Source of the DNA: Flavobacteriales bacterium
Lineage (GTDB): Bacteria > Bacteroidota > Bacteroidia > Flavobacteriales > Weeksellaceae
Length of the DNA: 64,000 nucleotides
NCBI GenBank assembly: GCA_002747105.1
Contig: PDSY01000015.1
Span: 1-64,000 of the forward strand
Direction: 5' to 3'
Below, piece by piece: positions 54,723 through 62,861 of this stretch. A program made the translations under genes and the position numbers. Within the stretch, counting starts at the first letter, position 1, and each line of letters opens with the position of its first letter. Below the pieces are notes generated by a model. The model made no database searches. It saw nothing but the letters and a program-made list of their open reading frames with translations, and was not told the origin of the DNA.

Positions 54723-55448
54723 TTATAACTTCTGATAAACTTCCTCAAATGGCACACGGAATCTTTCTGTCCAAACCCCCGATTTGGTTCTTATTCCGCA
54801 AGAGATAATCATATTGACTTCTGCACCTTTGGGCAGATGGAGGATTTTTTTGACCATTTTGCTATCATAGCCCTCCATAGGGCAGGTGTCATAACCTTCG
54901 CTTGCCATTGCCAACATAAAGTTTTCCGCCGCCAAAGCACAAGATTTGTGAGCCACAATACGCATATCGGCATTCGAAACTTCACGGTACATAGGTCTGA
55001 AAAGTCCTGTAAAAAAGGCAATTATCATTCTGATAAACCCTAAAAATCCAAAAAAATGAGCGTATAAAAAAGGAAGTGTTTTTCCGTAATAGCCTTCGGC
55101 TCTCTTGATACGAGAGGCTTGTTTTTCTTCGGGCTGATTTTTCAAAATATCGGCTTTGGCAAAGTCTAAATTTTGTTGGCATCGTTTTTTATACAAATCT
55201 CTGCGGGTAACAAAAACAACCATTTGTTGTGCCGTCGTAGCAGTCGATTGGTTAAAACAAGCTTTGGCTAATTTACCAATAATTGCCTTGTCTTCAATAT
55301 GATAAAATCCCCAAATTTGCATATTAGAACTATTGGGAGCTAAGGTGGCTAAACGGATACATTCCTTCACTTTTTCGCTATTTAATGGCTTTTGAGCATC
55401 GTAATCTCTCACCGAGCGTCTGTAATTTACAATTTCTTTGAAAGTCAT
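54723..55448 (-). CDS. Nitroreductase family protein
   Basis: The protein is 241 aa from the ATG at 55448 (MTFKEIVNYRRSVRDYD). An upstream GTG at 55496 would add residues that belong to a TonB-receptor remnant. Motifs: RRSVRDYD (FMN phosphate), APNSSNMQIWGFY, AENFMLAMASEGYDTCPMEG, VNMIISCGIR. An insert at about 120-160 contains a hydrophobic stretch (FLYAHFFGFLGFIRMIIAFF), so it may bind the membrane. NAD(P)H-dependent flavin reductase; substrate unknown. Confidence 0.9.
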   Translation of the reverse strand: MTFKEIVNYRRSVRDYDAQKPLNSEKVKECIRLATLAPNSSNMQIWGFYHIEDKAIIGKLAKACFNQSTATTAQQMVVFVTRRDLYKKRCQQNLDFAKADILKNQPEEKQASRIKRAEGYYGKTLPFLYAHFFGFLGFIRMIIAFFTGLFRPMYREVSNADMRIVAHKSCALAAENFMLAMASEGYDTCPMEGYDSKMVKKILHLPKGAEVNMIISCGIRTKSGVWTERFRVPFEEVYQKL

Positions 55449-55463
55449 TTTTATTTTTAAAGC

Positions 55464-55505
55464 GTCAAATATAAAACCAAAATATGGAATCGGCACAGTA
55501 TTCTC
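55464..55505 (-). pseudogene. Remnant of a TonB-dependent receptor 3' end
   Basis: The frame upstream of the nitroreductase start reads ENTVPIPYFGFIFDA. The receptor at 56243-58648 ends DNTTPLPYFGFIFEF-stop. About 11 of 14 positions agree, including PYFGFIF, and the DNA is similar. A stop lies two codons further upstream. It looks like the leftover C-terminal beta signal of a second receptor gene. Confidence 0.5.
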
Positions 55506-55566
55506 CGATTTTTATTCTATTCAAAGGTGTTTTTGTTAAAATTGTGAGGTAGAAGGGCTGATGTGT

Positions 55567-56214
55567 TTATTTTTTGCTCGTAATAATAACCACGCCATAT
55601 CTTCCTTTCTCGCCGTAAATAGCTACTGCTTTTTCATCTTTTAAGACGACGATGTTTTTTATTTTTTTATGATCAAGTTGTTTTAATTTTTGAGCAGAAA
55701 TAACTTTCTTATCCAGAATATAAAGCGGTTCTTGGGTCGATGTCACTGTCCCAACTCCACCTACAATCACAGTTTTTTCTTTTAATTTTCTTTCTTTTTC
55801 CTCTTGAATTGTATCTTTTTTAGGGATGATTCTACGAGGGACAACTTTCCCTACAAGTCTTGAATTAGGAATCGTTATATTTTTTAATACCTTGGTGCTA
55901 TCATTTTTTATTTGACATTCTTTCTGCTGTGCTTTTACGGACACCCAACCACTTGCGGTTAAAGTTAAGCCTATGGCAAACTTCGCTAAAAGCGAATTGA
56001 GATAAGAAAAACGTAAATCTCTATTCAATTGACTTTGATTAAAATTTCCACAAACCTCTTCTGTGTTTTCACTGAAAAAATCAAAAAGCTCTTCATCAGC
56101 ATCATTACTGAAATCTCTCACGGTTTTTTGACATACTTTGCAAAATCTTCCTTTTTCTTTTGGAGTCATTTCATTCCAATTTTCGTGGCAAGGTTGTGGA
56201 ATATTTATTTTCAT
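55567..56214 (-). CDS. Membrane-anchored protein with Cys motif and TonB plug-like C-terminus
   Basis: The protein is 215 aa from the ATG at 56214 (MKINIPQPCHENWNEM), 29 bases after the receptor stop. The N-terminal cytosolic part has PCHENWNEM and GRFCKVCQKTVRDFS, a likely metal site (C, H, CxxC). A membrane helix follows at about 75-95. The periplasmic C-terminus has PLYILDKKVISAQKLKQLD and IKNIVVLKDEKAVAIYG, ending GVVIITSKK, the signature of SusC-type plug domains. Probably an accessory or regulatory partner of the receptor; role unproven. Confidence 0.78.
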   Translation of the reverse strand: MKINIPQPCHENWNEMTPKEKGRFCKVCQKTVRDFSNDADEELFDFFSENTEEVCGNFNQSQLNRDLRFSYLNSLLAKFAIGLTLTASGWVSVKAQQKECQIKNDSTKVLKNITIPNSRLVGKVVPRRIIPKKDTIQEEKERKLKEKTVIVGGVGTVTSTQEPLYILDKKVISAQKLKQLDHKKIKNIVVLKDEKAVAIYGEKGRYGVVIITSKK

Positions 56215-56242
56215 AAAATGGGTTTTTGAGTACTGCAATATA

Positions 56243-58648
56243 TTAAAATTCAAAGATAAATCCAAAATAGGGAAGTGGTGTCGTATTATCCGCTTCTTCT
56301 TTTGTTAAAACATATTTTTGGTCATTTTCAGGTGCCGAAGGATTAGCAATAATACCATTTCCGTTATCATCTCTATCCAATACAACAATTGGTAAACGAC
56401 TTGGGTTTTTAGCACCATAAATGTTCACGATATCAAAATAAGTCGTGAATTGCCACTTTTTGAAAACCCATTTTTTCTCCACTCTTACATCTAACTGATG
56501 CGTCAGATTCCCTCTTAATGAATTGATGCGTGTGTAATCTTGAATCGGTGCATTGGTGATGTTCCAAACGTTTACTAAAGCACTTCTCTCCAAATCATAC
56601 GGCGTTTCTGGAGCTCCAGATTGAAGCCTGAATTTAGCCCCGATATTCCAATTTTTTCTGAAATTTTTCCCCAAAGTTGCCGATAAAATATGTCGGTTGT
56701 CCCAAGAGGAAGCCAATAACTTTTCATTGCCATTACTAAACTGAGAATAACCAAAGGTGTAAGCCAAAATTCCATAATAATCATTGACAGTTCTCTTTTG
56801 TACCAAAACTTCTAAACCATAAGTTTCGCCTTTTCCTCTCGAGTCCAAAGGCTCGTTACCAATGAAACCAAAACCTGTTCCTAAGTTGGCTAAGGAAACT
56901 TGATTCCTCAAAGAGAAAGGGTAGTGGCGGTATTTTTTATAATAACCTTCTAGCGTGATGCGTAGGTTGTGCTTTCCATTGAATTCTACTCCTGATACCA
57001 CATGAGTATTCTGAATGTACTTCAGTCGGTCTTTATTAACTAAAGTGTTGTTTTTCATAAAACCTAAACTCGTGTAAGCAGGTAACTGAAAATACTTTCC
57101 TGTATTGAAATTAATAGACCAACGGTTCGATAATCTATATCTTAACGAAAGCCTTGGTGAAAATTGTTCAAAAGGATTATTCGTTTGGGAAGAATAATTA
57201 CTGGCATCGGCTCTCACTCCTAAAGCGAGTTTCAGACGATTATCGAATAATTTTTTTTGCGTGTTGATGTAGAAACCATACTGGAGGAAATCAATTTTAG
57301 AGTTGATTTCATCATTATTGATTTGATATTGCGTTACATTTTTAGTCACCGAATTGTTTTCGTATCGGCTTAATTTCAAGTTCGTTCCTGCACCAAATTT
57401 AAAACCTAACCAAGAGAATTTTCGGTCTATTCTTAATTTGTTTTCAATTTCTTGAGATTGATAATCATATAATAAGTTGTCTGGGGTTTCTTTGTTTTGG
57501 TAATATTTTATCGCTTTATTATCGAGCTGACTTCTACTCAGGGTAAACAGCCAATGACCATTTTCCGCCGAATGTTTATAACCTGCACCCATCGTATAAC
57601 TCCATTGTGGAGATTGTGGCAATCGTTCTATCAGGGTTTTATTATAAGGCGTTTGTTTGGCATTTTCATTAAACTTGAAGTTGTCAATCGCTCCTAATCC
57701 TAAGAAATACAATTGGTTACCATTTTTGAATTTTTTAGCCACCTTAAAAGAAGCATCATAATAAGATGGTAAAAAAGGAAGCCCAATTCCTTTGAATAAA
57801 AGTTGTAAATTAGATTTTCTTACCGAAAATAAACCATTCCAAGATTCATCTTTACTCAGCCTTCCATCTGCCATCAGTTGCATATCGTCTAATCCTAAAA
57901 CGATTTTATAACCTAATTTGTTTTTTCTTGGTTTTTTGAAATGAAATTCAAACAAGGAAGAGAGCATTCCATCTCTTTTTGCAGGAAAAGCTCCGCTATA
58001 AAAATCCACATCTTTAATGAAATCTACCGTGATGATTCCTCTTGGTCCTCCACTGGCTCCTTGCGTTTGAAAATGATTGATAACAGGAACTTCTATTCCA
58101 TCAATGAAAAATTTATTTTCCGCAGAATTTCCTCCTCTAATCAGTAAATCGTTTCTAAAACTTGCCGTACTTCCCACCCCAGGGAAACTTAAAATCGCTT
58201 TGGAAATATCACGATTAGACCCTGCATTTTTTTGTACTTCTTCACTCGTAATATTGCGTAAAGAAACGGGACTTTCTGCCGTTGTTTTATATTTCCTTTT
58301 TTGGATAACTACTCCTTTAATATTTTTAGTTTTAGCACTTTCGTTGAACTCCTCGACAGATTTATTTAGTTCCACAGAGAACGAAATTGTCTGATTAGGA
58401 ATGATATTAATATCGTTGAGGTATTCTTTTTCATAACCTTTGGCACTGATTTCAAAATTGTAATTTCCTGCTTGTAGGCTATCAATCTGTATTTCTCCAA
58501 CACCTTTGTAGGTTTGATTTTGAACACTTACCGATGCCGAAATGGGTTTTTGGTTAAAAGCATCATAAACACTGATGTTAATATTCCCTTTCTGAGCATA
58601 AATAACAGTAACCAATAGGACGGATAAAAGACTTAAAAATCGTTTCAT
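56243..58648 (-). CDS. TonB-dependent outer membrane receptor
   Basis: The protein is 801 aa. Signal peptide 1-18 (ending VIYAQ). Carboxypeptidase-regulatory domain (about 20-95), plug domain (about 120-240: LLIRGGNSAENKFFIDGIEV), then a beta barrel ending in the FGFIFEF beta signal. It is not a SusC-type protein: there is no SusD partner nearby. Imports a large or scarce ligand (siderophore, vitamin or peptide) with TonB-ExbBD; the ligand cannot be told. Confidence 0.92.
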   Translation of the reverse strand: MKRFLSLLSVLLVTVIYAQKGNINISVYDAFNQKPISASVSVQNQTYKGVGEIQIDSLQAGNYNFEISAKGYEKEYLNDINIIPNQTISFSVELNKSVEEFNESAKTKNIKGVVIQKRKYKTTAESPVSLRNITSEEVQKNAGSNRDISKAILSFPGVGSTASFRNDLLIRGGNSAENKFFIDGIEVPVINHFQTQGASGGPRGIITVDFIKDVDFYSGAFPAKRDGMLSSLFEFHFKKPRKNKLGYKIVLGLDDMQLMADGRLSKDESWNGLFSVRKSNLQLLFKGIGLPFLPSYYDASFKVAKKFKNGNQLYFLGLGAIDNFKFNENAKQTPYNKTLIERLPQSPQWSYTMGAGYKHSAENGHWLFTLSRSQLDNKAIKYYQNKETPDNLLYDYQSQEIENKLRIDRKFSWLGFKFGAGTNLKLSRYENNSVTKNVTQYQINNDEINSKIDFLQYGFYINTQKKLFDNRLKLALGVRADASNYSSQTNNPFEQFSPRLSLRYRLSNRWSINFNTGKYFQLPAYTSLGFMKNNTLVNKDRLKYIQNTHVVSGVEFNGKHNLRITLEGYYKKYRHYPFSLRNQVSLANLGTGFGFIGNEPLDSRGKGETYGLEVLVQKRTVNDYYGILAYTFGYSQFSNGNEKLLASSWDNRHILSATLGKNFRKNWNIGAKFRLQSGAPETPYDLERSALVNVWNITNAPIQDYTRINSLRGNLTHQLDVRVEKKWVFKKWQFTTYFDIVNIYGAKNPSRLPIVVLDRDDNGNGIIANPSAPENDQKYVLTKEEADNTTPLPYFGFIFEF

Positions 58649-58826
58649 AAATTTTATGGATTATACCACAAAGATATTCAACAAAAATGAAATAATAATG
58701 AAGTTTTGGAATTTATATGATTTATAAATAAAAATTTCGCATAAACTCAGTTAGATGATTTTTATCCATAGGTTGTTGTTTTTTTTATAAAATTGAATTA
58801 CCTTTACATCAGTTTTTTATAGGATT
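58649..58826. other. Divergent intergenic region receptor / cdd
   Basis: AT-rich, 178 bp, with no gene. It must hold the promoters of both genes; no clear Fur-type palindrome was seen. Confidence 0.4.
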
Positions 58827-59321
58827 ATGGAAAAGGAAATAACAATAAAGTACAAGATTTTTGAAAATGAGTCAGCATTAAACGAAATTGAAAAAAAACT
58901 TTTTGAAAAAGCTAAACTCTCAAGGGAGAAAGCTTATGCTCCTTATTCTAATTTTTTGGTAGGTTGTTCTATTTTGCTTCAAAATGGTGAAATAGTAACA
59001 GGGAATAATCAGGAAAATGGGGCTTATCCTTCTGGAACTTGTGCCGAGAGAACAGCCTTGTATTGGGCATCGGCTAATTTTCCTAACGAAAATATTGAGA
59101 AAATTTTCATTGTGGGAGCATTAAGGGAGTTCAATGAATCCAATTTAAAGCCTGTTCCGCCTTGTGGTTCTTGCCGACAGAGTATCGCTGAATACGAAAT
59201 AAAACAAAATCAACCGATAGATATTTATTTTAGTAGTGTTTCAGGAAAGATTTATAAGATTAGTTCTATTAAATCTTTGCTTCCATTTCTTTTTGATGGC
59301 GATACTTTTTTGGATAAATAA
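58827..59321 (+). CDS. cdd: Cytidine deaminase
   Basis: The protein is 164 aa. Zinc and catalytic motifs are GTCAERTALYW (Cys and Glu) and VPPCGSCRQSIAEYE (two Cys). It converts cytidine or deoxycytidine to uridine forms in pyrimidine salvage. Single-gene unit with a perfect terminator. Confidence 0.96.
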   Translation: MEKEITIKYKIFENESALNEIEKKLFEKAKLSREKAYAPYSNFLVGCSILLQNGEIVTGNNQENGAYPSGTCAERTALYWASANFPNENIEKIFIVGALREFNESNLKPVPPCGSCRQSIAEYEIKQNQPIDIYFSSVSGKIYKISSIKSLLPFLFDGDTFLDK

Positions 59322-59347
59322 GGTAGGATAGCGCTTCTTGATAAAAA

Positions 59348-59381
59348 AAAATCGTCTGAAAGAAAACTTTCAGACGATTTT
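59348..59381. terminator. Bidirectional terminator cdd / Omp28 gene
   Basis: Perfect 15-bp stem AAAATCGTCTGAAAG / CTTTCAGACGATTTT with an AAAA loop between convergent genes. Confidence 0.9.
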
Positions 59382-59405
59382 ACATTTTATCTACTTTTTT
59401 TAGGC

Positions 59406-60311
59406 TTATTGAGCTACTGTAAAGTTAGATGATATTTTAATTCCGATAGGACTTGTTGGTTCTGCTCCAACTGCTATTCCAATATTATCCATTACATTTT
59501 GCCAAGTCTCTGCACCCTCAAAGAAATTATCTCCACTATGATCTCTGTTGAATAATGCAAAAGGGAAACCTTCTAAACCATAGTTGTTTTCAAAGTGTTT
59601 CTCAATTTTCTTACCAGAAGGTACTTGAAGAATATCTCCGTAGTGTACACCCACTGGGATTAAACTTGAAGCCCAAGATTGTTCTTTGGCTAAATCAATA
59701 AGGTACGCCCATCTTGGACAGTATCCACACCAAATTCCTGTAACATCTTCTAAGATATATTTGTGCTTATAGTTGGTGCCTACCATCTCGTAGTCTTTCG
59801 TTTCATTAGCATGAGCAATCTGTGCATTCACTACTTTACCCGTAGCATCGGTAACGAAAACGATCACTTCTGTTTTGTCTACATTTTCACTATGTACCTC
59901 GAAATTAACTGATACATTTTTGTCCATTGTACTACTAGCTGTTACATTTCCTAAACTAGCACCTGTTGCAGGAGTGTTCCCCGCAGCCACTTTTAATGTA
60001 TGATTATGTTTGAAATCAGGTAATTTAGCCGCTCCACCATAAAGATTAGTGTAGTTTTTCTGTGGGTTTTCAGGTAGTACAATATCATTTTCTACTACAT
60101 ACACAGAATATTTTAAGTCCTGATAATCTTGGTTAAATTTAAAACTCACAGAAACATTACCAGATGCACTATGCTTTTCTGGGTTCTTTGGGGTTTCTGG
60201 TGGATTTGGTGTGTCTGGTGTGTCTGGTGTGTTCGGAGTGTCAGAATCTCTTCCGCAAGACATTAAAGTTAATGCTGCTAAAAAAAGAGAACTAATAATT
60301 GTTTTCTTCAT
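59406..60311 (-). CDS. Omp28-related lipoprotein, thioredoxin-like fold
   Basis: The protein is 301 aa. Lipobox LMSC (Cys19), then a Pro/Thr/Asp linker (TPNTPDTPDTPNPPETP), a beta domain and a thioredoxin-like domain with LEDVTGIWCGYCPRW (CxxC). The Omp28 family is an outer-membrane, surface-linked group in Bacteroidota. The C-terminus stops at GIKISSNFTVAQ, where relatives I recall go on, so it may be shortened. Divergent from a TlpA-like gene. Confidence 0.85.
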   Translation of the reverse strand: MKKTIISSLFLAALTLMSCGRDSDTPNTPDTPDTPNPPETPKNPEKHSASGNVSVSFKFNQDYQDLKYSVYVVENDIVLPENPQKNYTNLYGGAAKLPDFKHNHTLKVAAGNTPATGASLGNVTASSTMDKNVSVNFEVHSENVDKTEVIVFVTDATGKVVNAQIAHANETKDYEMVGTNYKHKYILEDVTGIWCGYCPRWAYLIDLAKEQSWASSLIPVGVHYGDILQVPSGKKIEKHFENNYGLEGFPFALFNRDHSGDNFFEGAETWQNVMDNIGIAVGAEPTSPIGIKISSNFTVAQ

Positions 60312-60379
60312 AATAATTTACTATTTTTGACAAATATAAATAAAAAATACTTAAAATTAAAATTTTTAAACAAAAAATT

Positions 60380-60865
60380 ATGAAGAAATTAATCTTAGGA
60401 GTTGCTCTTTGTGTTGCAACAATGGGCTTTTCACAAAAAACAATGCCAAGTATGAAATTAAAGTCATTACAAGGGAAGACCTTTTCTCTAACAGATGGCT
60501 TTAATGAAAAAGATAGGTTTTATATTTTTTCTTTTTGGGCAACTTGGTGCGTTCCTTGTATAGAGGAATTGGAAAGTTTCAATGAGTTAAAAGAAGATTG
60601 GGCTTCAAAGTTAAATTATCAAATCGTGCCAGTTTCCATAGACGATTCTAGAGGAGCGAGAAGAATAAAACCTTTGGTTAATGGAAAAGGTTGGGAGTAT
60701 GATCCGATATTATTAGATTCTAACCAAGCGTTAAAAAGAAAGTTAGGTATCGCCAACCCTCCTTATTTGGTAATTGTAAAAAATGGGGAAGTTATTAAAA
60801 CGCTTAGCGGAATGGAACCTGGTGGAGCAGAAAGATTACTCCAAGAATTATCGGAAATGAAATAA
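60380..60865 (+). CDS. TlpA/ResA-like thioredoxin family protein
   Basis: The protein is 161 aa. Signal peptide 1-18 (ending GFSQ), then a thioredoxin fold with FWATWCVPCIEE (CxxC) and cis-proline ANPPYLVIV. Periplasmic disulfide reductase type. Lies beside an Omp28 gene and a DUF6029-like gene, which suggests a shared task in surface-protein thiol chemistry. Confidence 0.93.
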   Translation: MKKLILGVALCVATMGFSQKTMPSMKLKSLQGKTFSLTDGFNEKDRFYIFSFWATWCVPCIEELESFNELKEDWASKLNYQIVPVSIDDSRGARRIKPLVNGKGWEYDPILLDSNQALKRKLGIANPPYLVIVKNGEVIKTLSGMEPGGAERLLQELSEMK

Positions 60866-60880
60866 TTAAAAGCATTATTA

Positions 60881-60938
60881 TAAAGTTACAAGGTTACAGA
60901 GTTATCACAAAACTTTGTAACTTTGTGTTTTTGTAACC
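60881..60938 (+). repeat. Leader hairpin between tlpA-like and DUF6029-like genes
   Basis: AAAGTTACAAGGTT pairs with AACTTTGTAACTTT (one mismatch) and is followed by T-rich sequence. It may be an attenuator or an intergenic repeat. Confidence 0.5.
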
Positions 60939-60954
60939 ATAAATAAATAATTTA

Positions 60955-62706
60955 ATGAAAAAGTCAATTATATTAATGGCAACTTGTGTTTCAGCATTGA
61001 TGTTGGCACAAGAGAAAGAAAGAAATAAATTTAGATTTTCTGGAAGTTATGAAGGGTACGGACAATGGTACAATAAAGATGAAAAAAGAGGGATTCAGAA
61101 ATTTGAAAAACCATTAAGGTCTAATAATTATCTGAACTTACAATTAGGCTATGGGCGTTTTTCTGTAACCGCTCAAGTAGAAGCCTACGAAAAAGAAGCA
61201 TTGCTGAATTTTAACCCTAAATATAAAGGAGTTGATTTTGGTACTTATGCCTTAAATTATAAGGACGATAAATTTGAAGCTACTCTAGGGCATTTTTATG
61301 AGCAATTTGGGAGTGGAATAGCCTTAAGAGCTTGGGAAGATAGAGCAATAGGTATTAATAATGCCATTCGTGGAGCGAGAGTGAAATTTAGACCAACCGA
61401 AAATATTGACTTTACAGCTCTTTATGGAAAAAACCGTTCTGGATTTTCTGTTTCAAAAGGGAGTATCATGGGAGCGGATTTTAATGTTGATATTGCCAAT
61501 ATCTTGAATGTTAGTAGTTTTGGTCTTTCTTACGGAACAAGTTGGGTGAACAGATACGAAAAATTACCCGAAGAGGTTAAAAGTATTAGCCCAGATACCA
61601 ATATTTTCTCCAATCGATTATCTTTTGATAAAGGGAATTTTTATACCAGTGTAGAGTATAATTACAAAACAAAAGATGCTTTATTAAATCGATTAGGTAC
61701 AGGAAGTAAGGTGGATTATGATTTTGTAAAATCAGGAAATGCCTTTTTACTAAATATAGGTTACTCTAAATCTGGATTTGGTATAGATGCTAATTTTAGG
61801 AGATTGGAAAATATGCAATTGCTTTCCGAAAGGCAACCGGTAGGAGTTGGAGGACAATCAAGTTTAACATTTAATGATAATGTATTGAACTTTTTGCCTT
61901 CGATGACCAAACAACATCACTCTAACTTAGCCAATATTTATGTCTATCAAACTCAGAGTCAAGTGGATTTTATAAAAAGCTTGGGAGAAGAGACCAAAAG
62001 ATTGGGGACAGAGATTGCAGGACAAGTAGATTTATTTTATAAATTTAAAAGAAAATCGTTCTTAGGAGGTAAATACGGAACGAAGGTTTCGGCTAACTTC
62101 TCTACGGCAAATAGTATTAAGCCAAAGTCCCTTCAATATGGTAGTAGTACTCAAAATCCAGATTATGAAATGACATTATTGGATACCGAAATCAATTACT
62201 ATAAAGAATATAGTGTAGAGATTGCCAAGAAACTGTCCCCTAAAATTTCTGGAAATATTTCCTTTATCAAACAATATTATGATAGTAAAGAAATTACAGG
62301 AATCCCTTCTCAACCTAAAGTAAATACAAGTATTCTTTTTGCTGAAGGTGTTTTTATTTTGCCAAAATATCGTTCTATCAAAGCATCGGTAGAGCATATG
62401 TGGGCGGATGCTGATAGAAAAAACTGGATAGGAGGTTCTATTGAATATACGCATAATAAACACTGGTCACTTTTTGTAACCGATTTATATAATTATGGTT
62501 TCGATGAAAAGGAACAATATTTGGTTAATGATATCGATAGATTCAAAATTCACTTCTATAACGCAGGGATTACTTATCGTAATGGTAGACATCGTATAGC
62601 GGTGAACTATGGAAGACAAAGAGGAGGTTTAGTATGTGCTGGTGGAGTATGTAGATTTGTACCACCGAGTACAGGTTTAGGTGTACAGCTGAGTACAAGT
62701 TTCTAA
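60955..62706 (+). CDS. DUF6029-like outer-membrane beta-barrel protein
   Basis: The protein is 583 aa. Signal peptide 1-18 (ending LMLAQ), then repeating amphipathic beta strands over the whole length (FRFSGSYEGYGQWYN, LGHFYEQFGSGIALRAWED), ending in aromatic GVQLSTSF, as in outer-membrane barrels. The gene order Omp28, TlpA, DUF6029 recurs in Bacteroidota, to my recollection. Its substrate or role is unknown. Confidence 0.78.
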   Translation: MKKSIILMATCVSALMLAQEKERNKFRFSGSYEGYGQWYNKDEKRGIQKFEKPLRSNNYLNLQLGYGRFSVTAQVEAYEKEALLNFNPKYKGVDFGTYALNYKDDKFEATLGHFYEQFGSGIALRAWEDRAIGINNAIRGARVKFRPTENIDFTALYGKNRSGFSVSKGSIMGADFNVDIANILNVSSFGLSYGTSWVNRYEKLPEEVKSISPDTNIFSNRLSFDKGNFYTSVEYNYKTKDALLNRLGTGSKVDYDFVKSGNAFLLNIGYSKSGFGIDANFRRLENMQLLSERQPVGVGGQSSLTFNDNVLNFLPSMTKQHHSNLANIYVYQTQSQVDFIKSLGEETKRLGTEIAGQVDLFYKFKRKSFLGGKYGTKVSANFSTANSIKPKSLQYGSSTQNPDYEMTLLDTEINYYKEYSVEIAKKLSPKISGNISFIKQYYDSKEITGIPSQPKVNTSILFAEGVFILPKYRSIKASVEHMWADADRKNWIGGSIEYTHNKHWSLFVTDLYNYGFDEKEQYLVNDIDRFKIHFYNAGITYRNGRHRIAVNYGRQRGGLVCAGGVCRFVPPSTGLGVQLSTSF

Positions 62707-62725
62707 AACGATAAAAACTAAAATA

Positions 62726-62793
62726 AAAAATCGAGCGATAGGACAAAGGAATGCGATAAAGTATGATTTTTGTTTCGTTGCTCGATTTTTGTT
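62726..62793 (+). terminator. Terminator of DUF6029-like gene
   Basis: AAAAATCGAGC pairs with GCTCGATTTTT across a long, partly paired loop, followed by T-rich sequence. Confidence 0.65.
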
Positions 62794-62826
62794 TTTCACA
62801 AATGATAGTATCTCAATTATTTTCAG

Positions 62827-62834
62827 TAAATTTG
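62827..62834 (+). promoter_or_regulatory. -7 element of serine palmitoyltransferase-family gene
   Basis: TAAATTTG lies 28 bases before the ATG at 62862. Confidence 0.55.
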
Positions 62835-62861
62835 TGTTTTGAAATTTTATAGGAAAAGATT

